Part shown: in pieces, positions 33,617 through 41,579 of the stretch
Numbering within the stretch: the first letter of the stretch is position 1
Layout: each line of letters starts with the position of its first letter
Assembly (NCBI RefSeq): GCF_018619475.1
Contig: NZ_JAHFZG010000011.1
Span: 51,028-115,027 of the forward strand
Direction of reading: 5' to 3'
Source: Rhodomicrobium sp. Az07
Lineage (GTDB): Bacteria > Pseudomonadota > Alphaproteobacteria > Rhizobiales > Rhodomicrobiaceae
DNA length: 64,000 nucleotides
The notes under the pieces: model-generated
The model's input: only the letters and a program-made list of their open reading frames with translations
The model's database searches: none
What the model was told of the DNA's origin: nothing
Translations under genes and position numbers: made by a program

Positions 33617-35404
33617 GTGGAGCACATCGAAGCCGATATCCTGATCATTGGCGCGGGCGGGGCGGGCCTGCGTGCGGCGATTGCCGCCGCCGAAGCCGCG
33701 CCCGGCCTCTCCATCGCGCTGGTTTCGAAGGTTTACCCGATGCGAAGCCACACGGTGGCGGCGGAGGGCGGCTCTGCGGGCGTGTTGCAGGACTCCGACA
33801 GCCTTCAGGCCCATTTCGACGACACCGTTTCCGGCGGCGACTGGCTTTGCGAGCAGGACGTGGTGGAATACTTCGTCGAGCACTGCACGCCGGAAATGAT
33901 CCAGCTCGAACATTGGGGCTGTCCGTGGAGCCGCAAGCCGGACGGCGATATCGCCGTGCGGCGCTTCGGCGGCATGAAGATCGCGCGCACGTGGTTCGCG
34001 GCGGATCGCACGGGCTTTCATATCCTGCACACGCTGTATCAGACGTCCATGAAGTACCCGTCCATCAAGCGGCTGGATGAGTTCTTCTGCACGGACCTCC
34101 TTGTTGACGATGGCCGCGCGCAGGGTGCCGTGTTCCTCAGCCTCGCAACCGGCGAGTTCACCGCCGTCACCGCGCGCGCTGTCATCATCGCAACGGGGGG
34201 CGCGGGCCGAGTGTACCCGCAGAACACCAATGGCGGCATTGTCACCGGCGACGGCATGGCGCTGGCGTTCCGTCACGGCGTGCCGCTGCGCGACATGGAA
34301 TTCATGCAATATCATCCGACCTGCATGCCGGGCAGCGGCGTGCTCTTCACCGAGGGCGCGCGCGGCGAAGGCGGCTTCCTGCGCAACAAGGACGGCTACC
34401 GTTATTTGCAGGATTACGGCCTCGGTCCGGCATTGCCAGAGGTCCGCAACAAATACATGGAGCTTGGCCCGCGCGACAGGATCAGTCAGGCGTTCTGGCA
34501 TGAGGAGCGCAAGGGACGCACCATCGAGACGGCGCATGGCGATGCGGTGCTGCTCGACCTCACGCATCTCGGCCGCGACAAGATCCTCGAACGCCTCCCG
34601 CAGATCTACGACCTCGCGAAGGATTACATGGGCGTCGACGCGGCGGAACAGCCGATCCCCGTGCGTCCGGCGGTGCATTACACGATGGGCGGCATTCTCG
34701 TGGACGGTCGCACCGCCGCGCCGCTGCCCGGCCTGTATGCTGCGGGCGAATGCTCCAGCGTCGGCATTCACGGCGCGAACCGACTCGGCTCGAACTCGCT
34801 CGCCGAGCTTTCGGTGTTCGGCCGCGTGGCTGGCGAACAGGCGGCGGCCTTCGCGCAGGACTCGTCGAACGGCGACAAGGGCCGTCTTCTCGATCAGGCC
34901 CGCGCGGCGGAAGGCCGGGCGCTCGCGCTGCTGAACCGGCAGGGCAAGGGTGAACGGCACGCGGCGCTGCGCGACGAGATGACGGCCGCCATGGAGCGCG
35001 GCTGCGGTATCTATCGGCTCGGCGACGAGACGCAGCAAACCTGCGATACGCTCGCCGACCTCAAGAAGCGCTATGCGGATGTCACGCTCGACGATCATAC
35101 CCGCGTTTGGAACACCGACTGGACCACAGCCATCGAACTCGGCTTCCAGCTCGACGTGGCGGAGGTCATCGCGTATTCGGCGCTGGAGCGCAAGGAGTCG
35201 CGCGGGGCGCACCAGCGGCTCGACGGCTACGAGAACCGCGACGATGAGCGCTATCTGGCGCACAGCCTCGCGCATTATCGCGACGGCGCGGCGCCGGAAA
35301 TTACCTATGCGCCCGTGTCCATCACCAAATCGCCTCCCGGCCAGCGCGCCTACGGCGAAGCAGGCGTCAAACTCGAAGAAGCGAAGGCGCACAAGCATGA
35401 CTGA
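33617..35404 (+). CDS. frdA: Quinol:fumarate reductase flavoprotein subunit
   Basis: A 595-residue catalytic subunit that reduces fumarate to succinate at the cytoplasmic face. The Rossmann motif GAGGAGLRAA is at 12-21. His45 in PMRSHTVAAEGG corresponds to the covalent FAD ligand. GDWLCEQDVV, CPWSRKPDG and VFGRVAGEQ follow, and HPTCMPGSGVLFTEGARGEGG and GANRLGSNSLAEL hold catalytic residues. The sequence tracks E. coli FrdA closely, more than alphaproteobacterial SdhA, for example PYRYLQDYG-type GYRYLQDYGLGP and NKYMELGPRDRISQAFWHE. GTG start with GGAGG upstream. The end overlaps frdB by 8 nt. Confidence 0.93.
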   Translation: MEHIEADILIIGAGGAGLRAAIAAAEAAPGLSIALVSKVYPMRSHTVAAEGGSAGVLQDSDSLQAHFDDTVSGGDWLCEQDVVEYFVEHCTPEMIQLEHWGCPWSRKPDGDIAVRRFGGMKIARTWFAADRTGFHILHTLYQTSMKYPSIKRLDEFFCTDLLVDDGRAQGAVFLSLATGEFTAVTARAVIIATGGAGRVYPQNTNGGIVTGDGMALAFRHGVPLRDMEFMQYHPTCMPGSGVLFTEGARGEGGFLRNKDGYRYLQDYGLGPALPEVRNKYMELGPRDRISQAFWHEERKGRTIETAHGDAVLLDLTHLGRDKILERLPQIYDLAKDYMGVDAAEQPIPVRPAVHYTMGGILVDGRTAAPLPGLYAAGECSSVGIHGANRLGSNSLAELSVFGRVAGEQAAAFAQDSSNGDKGRLLDQARAAEGRALALLNRQGKGERHAALRDEMTAAMERGCGIYRLGDETQQTCDTLADLKKRYADVTLDDHTRVWNTDWTTAIELGFQLDVAEVIAYSALERKESRGAHQRLDGYENRDDERYLAHSLAHYRDGAAPEITYAPVSITKSPPGQRAYGEAGVKLEEAKAHKHD

Positions 35405-36152
35405 GCGCGCGGACAAGACCATTGAATTGCGCGTCTTGCGCTACAATCCGGTGACGGACGAGAAGCCGCATCATCAGAGCTTCACCGTGCCGTATACGAG
35501 CGACATGTCGGTGTTGCAGGGGCTTCAGTGGATCAAGGACACGATAGACGGCAGCCTGACCTATCGCTGGTCGTGCCGCATGGCGATCTGCGGAAGCTGC
35601 GGCATGATGATCAACGCCGAGCCGAAGCTCGCCTGTCACACGCTGCTGCGCGATCTCGCGCCGGGGCCGGTCACGGTCGAGCCGCTGAACCATTTCCCCA
35701 TCGAGCGCGATCTCGTGGTGACGGTGGACGACTTCGTGAAGAAGATCGAGAGCGTCACGCCCTGGCTGATCCCCAAACACCCGAAGCCGGTTTCGGAAGG
35801 TCCGTATAATCAGACGCCCGCGCAGATGGCGGCCTATGAAAATTTCAGCGCCTGCATCAACTGCATGCTGTGCTACGCAGCCTGCCCGCAATATGGCGAG
35901 AACCCGAAGTTCATCGGCCCGGCCGCGATGGCGATCCTCCAGCGCTACGATGGCGACTCGCGCGACGGCGGCAGCGCGCTGCGCATCGATGCGGTGCATG
36001 GCGAGGATGGCGTGTGGGGTTGCACGGCGGTTGGGGCATGCAGCGATGTTTGCCCCAAGGCGGTGGACCCGATGCACGCCGTCAACCAGAACAAGATGAA
36101 CACCGCGCTCGACTACTTCCTGCGCTTCTTGAAGAAGAGGGACACGAAATGA
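35397..36152 (+). CDS. frdB: Quinol:fumarate reductase iron-sulfur subunit
   Basis: A 251-residue electron-transfer subunit. It carries a plant-type [2Fe-2S] site (SCRMAICGSCGMMI plus the later Cys in KLACHTLL). Two ferredoxin-type cysteine groups (CINCMLCYAACPQYG and CTAVGACSDVCPKAVDP) hold the [4Fe-4S] and [3Fe-4S] clusters. The IERDLVVTVDDF segment and overall order match E. coli FrdB. The ATG at 35397 lies within the end of frdA (8-nt overlap), implying coupled translation. Confidence 0.93.
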   Translation: MTERADKTIELRVLRYNPVTDEKPHHQSFTVPYTSDMSVLQGLQWIKDTIDGSLTYRWSCRMAICGSCGMMINAEPKLACHTLLRDLAPGPVTVEPLNHFPIERDLVVTVDDFVKKIESVTPWLIPKHPKPVSEGPYNQTPAQMAAYENFSACINCMLCYAACPQYGENPKFIGPAAMAILQRYDGDSRDGGSALRIDAVHGEDGVWGCTAVGACSDVCPKAVDPMHAVNQNKMNTALDYFLRFLKKRDTK

Positions 36153-36547
36153 GCGAACGTCGCCCTTATGTGCGCCCCATGCCCCGCGACTGGTGGGCGC
36201 GCTGGCCTTTCCGGCATTACACCGTCCGCGAGCTTTCGGGCGTGACCATCGCGATCTACGCCGCCGTGCTGCTGTCCGGGCTGGTCGCGCTGTTGCAAGG
36301 CCCTGCCGCCTGGGACGCCTGGCGCGGCTGGCTTGCCTCCCCCGCCTCGCTGGTGCTGCATGGCGCGCTGCTCATCGCCATGCTCTGGCATGTGCGCACA
36401 TGGTTTCAGATCCTGCCGAAGACGATGCCGAAGCTCATACTCGGAGGCACGCCGGTGCCGCAAAGAACCATCACGCTGATCGGCACATCGGTCGCGGTCA
36501 TCTGTTCGTCGGCGCTCGTCGCATTCGTTCTGTGGAGGCCGTTTTGA
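36149..36547 (+). CDS. frdC: Fumarate reductase membrane anchor subunit C
   Basis: A 132-residue anchor with three hydrophobic helices. The opening RRPYVRPMPRDWWARWPFRHY closely parallels the N-terminus of E. coli FrdC, and VRELSG retains the Glu at the position implicated in quinol oxidation. HVRTWFQILPKTMPK follows the second helix. With FrdD it forms the haem-free (type D) anchor. It starts inside the end of frdB (ATGA overlap). Confidence 0.9.
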   Translation: MSERRPYVRPMPRDWWARWPFRHYTVRELSGVTIAIYAAVLLSGLVALLQGPAAWDAWRGWLASPASLVLHGALLIAMLWHVRTWFQILPKTMPKLILGGTPVPQRTITLIGTSVAVICSSALVAFVLWRPF

Positions 36548-36918
36548 TGCCGCACGCTCCCGAAAAGCGCAGCAACGCACCGATCTTTTGGCTTCTTTTC
36601 GGCGCGGGCGGCACGCTGTCGGCGCTGTTCGGCGTCGGGCTGATCCTCGTGACCGGTTTCCTTGCGCCGCAGGGCATCGGCATCGGCCCCGACGCGTTGA
36701 GCTACGAAAACGCGCTTGCGTTCACGCAAAACTGGCTTGGCAAGGCCGCGATCTGGGCTGTTATTTCGCTGTTCTTCTGGCACGCGGCCGAGCGGCTTTA
36801 TCTCACGCTGAAGGACATGCATGTGTTCAGCGACCTTGGGCGGCGGCTTCTGACTTATGGCGTCGCCGCCGTGGTGACGGTGGCGACGGCGGGGCTTCTT
36901 CTTGCCATCGGGTTTTAG
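36547..36918 (+). CDS. frdD: Fumarate reductase membrane anchor subunit D
   Basis: A 123-residue anchor with three hydrophobic helices. It begins KRSNAPIFWLLFGAGGTLSAL, the pattern seen in enterobacterial FrdD (KRSDEPVFWGLFGAGGM type), and includes WHAAERLYLTLKDMHV. Its ATG overlaps the frdC stop by one base (TGATG). Completes a four-gene, fully overlapping frdABCD operon. Confidence 0.9.
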   Translation: MPHAPEKRSNAPIFWLLFGAGGTLSALFGVGLILVTGFLAPQGIGIGPDALSYENALAFTQNWLGKAAIWAVISLFFWHAAERLYLTLKDMHVFSDLGRRLLTYGVAAVVTVATAGLLLAIGF

Positions 36919-36930
36919 ACGGAACGAGCC

Positions 36931-38355
36931 CTATCTCCCGTATTTCTCCCAGTGCGGGCCGAATAACTCGGCTTCCGTCGGGCGCTTCTCGGGGATAGGC
37001 GTCACAAGATGCGTGATGTTGAGGAAGTGGCGGTAGTTGAGATTTTCGGAGATCGAGTTCTTCTGCCAGCTTCCGCAGCCCATACTGAGCGTAAACGGCA
37101 ACCCGGAATCGAACGAACCCCCATGGGCGAAAGTGTGCGCGAAATTCACGAGCACGCGCACCACGTCGAGATCGGCGGCGAGTTCGCGCGCGCGGTCCAT
37201 GTTCGCCGTGTGGATGCCGAGCGAGTGCCCGCGCCCCTGATGATCGAGAATGCGCCGCACGATATCCTTCGCGTCGGCAAAGTCGCGGGCGCGATAGACC
37301 GTCAGCACGAGCGAAAGCTTCTCGCTCGACAGTGGAAAATCGGGGCCGATGCCGGTTTCCTCCACGAGAAAGAACCGCGCGGCGTCCGCATCGCGAGGCA
37401 GGCCGAACGCCCGCGCCAATACGCCTGCATCCTTTGCGATGAGGTGGCGATTGAGCTTGTGGCTCTGCCATAGCGCGGCTTCGATATCGGCTCTCTTCTC
37501 CCGCGCGCAGAGATAGGCGCCCGCGCGCTCCAGCGCCGCAATCGCGCGCTCATAGACGGCGTCGACAATCACCACCGCGTTTTCCGACGAGCACGACGTG
37601 GAATTATCGAAGATCTTCGATCGCGCGATCTTCGCGGCCGCCGCGTCGAGATCGGCCGTTTCGTCCACGATCACCGGCACATTGCCCGTGCCGACGCCGA
37701 TGGCGGGCGTTCCGCTCATATAGCCGCGCCGCACATTGTCCTGCGAGCCGGTGACGACCACGAGGTCGACCGCCTCCATCATTGCGCGCGTGAGATGCTT
37801 CGTGACGGGCTGCGGCAGCACTTGAAGCAGGTCTTCGGGCAGGCCGATGTGCGCCAGCCCTTCGCGCATGAGTTCGACGGCGCGCGCGGTCGTCGTGTAG
37901 CCGAGCGGCGACGGCGCGACGATCATCGCATTGCGGCCCTTGATCGCCATCATCCCCTTGTTGGCCGCGGTGGCGCCCGGATTGGTTGACGGCGTGACGG
38001 CGCCGACGACGCCGATGGGCTTCGCATATTTGACGATGCCTTGCGCCGGGTCTTCCTCGATCACGCCGACCGACTTCACCCGCAAGAGATCGCGCAGCGT
38101 GCCGAAGGTCTTGCGCTGCTTCTTGTCGATCTTGTCGGGCACGTTGCCGAGGCCCGTGTCGGCGACGGCGATACGAGCGAGTTCCTCCGCGTGCTCGGGC
38201 TTGTAGATCGCCCAGGCCATGGCGCGCACGGCTTCATCGACGCGCGCCTGATCGCTCCCGGCGAACGTCGCCTGCGCGGCGCGGGCGCGCTCCATCAGCA
38301 CCGCGACTGCGTTCCGGCTTTCCAAATGTGGCCTCTCGGCATCGCCCGCTGACAT
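36931..38355 (-). CDS. CoA-acylating aldehyde dehydrogenase (SauS/AdhE-N type)
   Basis: A 474-residue enzyme of the CoA-dependent aldehyde dehydrogenase family, which interconverts acyl-CoA + NADH and aldehyde + CoA. The catalytic cysteine is C255 in FDNSTSCSSENAV. KPIGVVGAVTPSTNPGAT and the NAD site region VTGSQDNVRRGYMSGTPAIGVGTGN are typical of the AdhE N-domain, EutE and SauS. The C-terminal SMGCGSWQKNSISENLNYRH is most reminiscent of sulfoacetaldehyde dehydrogenase SauS. No Xsc, alcohol dehydrogenase or microcompartment shell gene lies nearby, so the substrate (acetaldehyde, sulfoacetaldehyde, lactaldehyde) stays open. Convergent with frdD, divergent from ackA. Confidence 0.85.
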   Translation of the reverse strand: MSAGDAERPHLESRNAVAVLMERARAAQATFAGSDQARVDEAVRAMAWAIYKPEHAEELARIAVADTGLGNVPDKIDKKQRKTFGTLRDLLRVKSVGVIEEDPAQGIVKYAKPIGVVGAVTPSTNPGATAANKGMMAIKGRNAMIVAPSPLGYTTTARAVELMREGLAHIGLPEDLLQVLPQPVTKHLTRAMMEAVDLVVVTGSQDNVRRGYMSGTPAIGVGTGNVPVIVDETADLDAAAAKIARSKIFDNSTSCSSENAVVIVDAVYERAIAALERAGAYLCAREKRADIEAALWQSHKLNRHLIAKDAGVLARAFGLPRDADAARFFLVEETGIGPDFPLSSEKLSLVLTVYRARDFADAKDIVRRILDHQGRGHSLGIHTANMDRARELAADLDVVRVLVNFAHTFAHGGSFDSGLPFTLSMGCGSWQKNSISENLNYRHFLNITHLVTPIPEKRPTEAELFGPHWEKYGR

Positions 38356-38691
38356 CTATTTTCCGATTGCCGCTGTTTCCGCTGGAAGTTGTACAGGGGC
38401 GCGAGCCATTTGAGGAAGGTGTTTTCGCTCTGCCGCTCGCCCGAAAGGCGGATATCGCATGGCCGGCGAAGTTGCGGGCGCCATGGCGCGGGCGGGCGAT
38501 ATGAATTTCCCCGCAACGACCAGGGCAGAACCTCTTTTCCGAGGTTGCCGATGCTGCCGGTTTGGCAGAGACTGCGCCGCGTCCGGGCAATCCCGATGAG
38601 GAAACCGGAGAAGACGAACGGCTGACTTCACACTTCACACGCGCCCGTTGCGCTTCGCCGAACGCACGCGCGCCTTGCGGAACCCAACCCG
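38356..38691. other. Divergent intergenic region, aldehyde dehydrogenase / ackA
   Basis: About 335 bases without a supported gene. Short frames on both strands lack ribosome-binding sites. Probably holds promoters for both flanking genes; no operator identified. Confidence 0.4.
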
Positions 38692-39885
38692 ATGAAGAAT
38701 GCCATGATCACCCTCAATGCGGGGTCTTCGTCGCTGAAATTCGCGCTTTTCGATATTCACGGCGATGGGATCGTCGAGGCGTTTCGCGGGCAGGTCGAGG
38801 GGCTGCATGGCGACGCCGCGGAGTTCTCCGTCAAGGCCGCGCCGGGTTCGGAGATGCCGTCCTTTGCGCCGAGGCCGACCGTCTCCGCATCGCATGTGGC
38901 GGCGCTTCACGAGGTGCTGGATTTCGTGCATCTATATGGCGGCGGCCGGAAGATTGTCGGCGTCGGCCACCGCATCGTGCATGGCGGCACGATGTTCACG
39001 AAGCCTATTCGCGTGGACGAAGACGCGCTTCTGGAAATGCGCACCCTTATTCCGCTGGCGCCGCTGCATCAAACACACAACATCCGCTGTATCCTCGCCG
39101 CGCGAAAGGTGTTTCCGGAAGCGGTGCAGGTTGCCTGTTTCGACACGGCGTTCCACCGCACGCATAATTGGGAGAACGACACGTTCGGCCTGCCGCCGGA
39201 ATATTACGATGCCGGTGTGCGCCGTTACGGCTTTCACGGCCTCGCCTATGAGCACCTCGTGGACGAGTTTCGCAGCTTCGCGCCCGAAATCGCGGAGGGG
39301 CGCGTGATCATGGCCCATCTCGGCAATGGCGCGTCCATGTGCGCGATGAAGGAAGGGCGCAGCATCAGCTCGACCATGAGCTTCACGCCGCTCGACGGCC
39401 TCGCGATGGGAACCCGCTGCGGGCAGATCGACGCCGGGGTGGTGCTGCATCTGCTGACCGAGCGCCGTATGAGCGTCGACACCGTGACGCAACTTCTTCA
39501 TCGCGGCTCGGGGCTCAAGGGCATGTCGGGCTTTTCGCATGACGTGCGCGACCTCGAAAAGGCGGACACGCCCGGCTCGCGCGCGGCGCTCGCCTATTTC
39601 GTTCACCGCGCCCGTTATGAAATCGGCGCGCTTACCGCGCTCCTCGGCGGGTTGGACGCGCTTGTGTTCTCGGGCGGCATCGGCGAACATTCCGCCGATC
39701 TTCGCGGGCGGATTTGCGCCGATTTCGAATGGCTCGGCCTTTCGCTGGATGCGGAGCGCAATGCTCGGGCCGAACGACTTCTCAGCACCGATGCATCGCG
39801 CGTGAAGGTTTTTGTCGTCGCCGCGAACGAGGAAAAGACCATCGCGCAGCACACGCTGTCGTTCCTGCCCACTTCACAGAAATAG
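38692..39885 (+). CDS. ackA: Acetate (or propionate) kinase
   Basis: A 397-residue ASKHA-fold kinase that makes ATP from acetyl phosphate or the reverse. The first signature is ITLNAGSSSLKFALF, and GVGHRIVHGGTMFTKPI, the His-containing AHLGNGASMCAMKEGRS and the nucleotide-binding FSGGIGEHSADLR follow. An alternative ATG lies 12 nt downstream. No phosphotransacetylase gene is in the window, so its acyl-phosphate source is elsewhere. Context with frd and an acylating dehydrogenase points to fermentative carbon flow. Confidence 0.93.
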   Translation: MKNAMITLNAGSSSLKFALFDIHGDGIVEAFRGQVEGLHGDAAEFSVKAAPGSEMPSFAPRPTVSASHVAALHEVLDFVHLYGGGRKIVGVGHRIVHGGTMFTKPIRVDEDALLEMRTLIPLAPLHQTHNIRCILAARKVFPEAVQVACFDTAFHRTHNWENDTFGLPPEYYDAGVRRYGFHGLAYEHLVDEFRSFAPEIAEGRVIMAHLGNGASMCAMKEGRSISSTMSFTPLDGLAMGTRCGQIDAGVVLHLLTERRMSVDTVTQLLHRGSGLKGMSGFSHDVRDLEKADTPGSRAALAYFVHRARYEIGALTALLGGLDALVFSGGIGEHSADLRGRICADFEWLGLSLDAERNARAERLLSTDASRVKVFVVAANEEKTIAQHTLSFLPTSQK

Positions 39886-39906
39886 CGCGCCCGAACCGTG
39901 GGCGCG
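39886..39906 (+). terminator. Hairpin after ackA
   Basis: Stem CGCGCCC / GGGCGCG with loop GAACCGT, two bases after the ackA stop and before convergent ftcR. No U-tract, so termination is uncertain. Confidence 0.4.
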
Positions 39907-39928
39907 TCGCCGCTCGCGATGTCCGCGC

Positions 39929-40603
39929 TTAGTCCTGCGTAAGCCGGTAGCCGAGGAAGCGCTGGGAGTCGATCGGGTCCGAGCCGAGCCGCTGACGCAG
40001 CCGCTTGCGCAACTTGCTGATGTGGCTTTCGATGACGTTCTCGTCGATGCCGTCGTCGAACAGCCCGTAGACGAAGTTGAAAATCTGCGACTTCGTCACA
40101 CGGCGGCCCTTGTTCGCCATGAGATATTCGAGAATGCGGCGCTCGCGGCGCGGGAGCGGTAGCGGCTCGCCGTCGACTTCGGGGTCGCGGCCATCGGAGA
40201 AGACGCGGATGCGGCCCGACAGCGGGTGCGCCTCGGCGTCCTGCTGCGAGCGGCGGCTGATGGCGCGGATGCGGGCGAGAATTTCGCGCACATGCACGGG
40301 CTTGCGCACGACGTCATCGACACCGGCGGCGAACAGGTCGAGCGTATCGTTCAGCGATTTCGTCTCGTTCATGGCGATGACGGCGGCACCGGACCGCGAC
40401 TTGATCTTGAGCGGCACTTCCTCGCGATTTTGGAAGTCCCCAAGCAGAAAAGCTTCAACTGCGTCGATATCCGGCTCCGGTGCCGTATTAACCCATTGCC
40501 GGAAGTCATGCGGCGCAAGCCCGGTTGCGGAAACGCCCTCCCGGCAGAACCAGGCGGCATAACCGTTCAAAACGGTTTCGCGTTCATCGACGATGACAAT
40601 CAT
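39929..40603 (-). CDS. ftcR: OmpR-type response regulator, FtcR/Rem flagellar regulator family
   Basis: A 224-residue protein with an N-terminal receiver-like domain and a C-terminal winged helix ([46 protein letters not shown]). The opening [23 protein letters not shown] and HDFRQWV are characteristic of FtcR/Rem, orphan activators of flagellar genes in Hyphomicrobiales. The acidic pocket is incomplete: the usual phosphoacceptor Asp at the end of strand 3 is not apparent around [10 protein letters not shown], although the Lys (RKPV) is kept. No flagellar genes are in the window. It may therefore act without phosphorylation, as proposed for this family type. Confidence 0.8.
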   Translation of the reverse strand: MIVIVDERETVLNGYAAWFCREGVSATGLAPHDFRQWVNTAPEPDIDAVEAFLLGDFQNREEVPLKIKSRSGAAVIAMNETKSLNDTLDLFAAGVDDVVRKPVHVREILARIRAISRRSQQDAEAHPLSGRIRVFSDGRDPEVDGEPLPLPRRERRILEYLMANKGRRVTKSQIFNFVYGLFDDGIDENVIESHISKLRKRLRQRLGSDPIDSQRFLGYRLTQD

Positions 40604-40876
40604 GGCTTTTTCCGATTCGAAACAACTAAGGTCTGCTTAACGGCTTAAACGCAACCTGTGGCTGCATCAACCTCTGATTGTCTCGATCGGCGGAACGCAA
40701 TCCGTTAACTCGCGAAGCGTTGCAAGAATGCCTCGCTTCAACTTGGGGTAGGTTTTGCGCAAACTTCGAGGGGGACTATCCCGGCGGGGCCGGGCGTCGC
40801 GTCGCAGGCGGACGCGCAAAACCCGGCGGCATGGGCGCCACCGGGCAGGACCATCAGCCAATCGCTCGAAAGCGCG

Positions 40877-41368
40877 TCAGCGCTGCTCGGTCGTGAAATA
40901 GGAGGATAGTTCGCCGAAAAGCTTGGCGGTTCGATCCGACGCATAGCGTGCGGCGTGCGATTCCGGCTGCTGGGCTTGCGATTCGAGTTCCTCGTTCAAC
41001 GTGTCGGCCATGCGATCCTCGATCGACTCGATCAGCGCAATGACCGCAGCCTCGATTTCTTCCAGACCGCTCAGCAGAAGTTCCGACTTGTCGCCATCGT
41101 CGAAACAATCGAATGCCTTGTGCCGATGTCGTGAGACGGTGCTGAGAATGTTCGACAGATCGCGGCAAACCTCCGCGTTGAGACCGGGCACGCCGAGCGC
41201 CGCGCGATGCAGCCGCGAAATGGAGCGCAGGAGACGGAGCGTCTCCAACCCGCGATTGCGCTCCACGTAGGCTCGCAGGAAGCGGCGGCCCTTTTCTGTT
41301 GCAAGCAGGGCGCTTTCTATCGCGCAGTAGTCGGCCTCCGACAGGGGAGCCATAGGAAGGATTGTCAT
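40877..41368 (-). CDS. Conserved alphaproteobacterial protein of unknown function
   Basis: A 163-residue soluble, mostly helical protein starting MTILPMAPLSEADYCAIES. The segment LSEADYCAIESALLATEKGRRFLRAYVERNRGLETLRLL looks like an N-terminal signature I associate with uncharacterised alphaproteobacterial proteins; the function is unknown. The rest is acidic and helix-rich (LSGLEEIEAAVIALIESIEDRMADTLNEELE). I prefer the ATG at 41368 over a start 105 nt upstream because the conserved region begins there; a start at 41353 is also possible. Confidence 0.6.
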   Translation of the reverse strand: MTILPMAPLSEADYCAIESALLATEKGRRFLRAYVERNRGLETLRLLRSISRLHRAALGVPGLNAEVCRDLSNILSTVSRHRHKAFDCFDDGDKSELLLSGLEEIEAAVIALIESIEDRMADTLNEELESQAQQPESHAARYASDRTAKLFGELSSYFTTEQR

Positions 41369-41579
41369 ACTCGCCGCCGGGTGTTCGAAAATCGGTTGTA
41401 GAAACACTACCGGGTAAACCTTTCCAAACGCTTGACAAAATCGCACCGTTTCTTTGCGTCTCGTTCTTGTCATGGTTCGCTGGCAGGAACGGGCTCCGTG
41501 AAGGTTTGCGACAGTTTTTCACAGACTCGACGCCCGATCCTCGCTATGGCTTAACAATTCTTTCAGAAGTCTGACGGGA

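Noticed and set aside
33512..35422. 636-residue minus-strand frame over frdA
   Set aside because: Antisense shadow of frdA despite its length.
33617..36918. Calling the frd operon succinate dehydrogenase (sdh)
   Set aside because: The C and D anchors are of the haem-free enterobacterial Frd type and FrdA follows E. coli FrdA more closely than SdhA.
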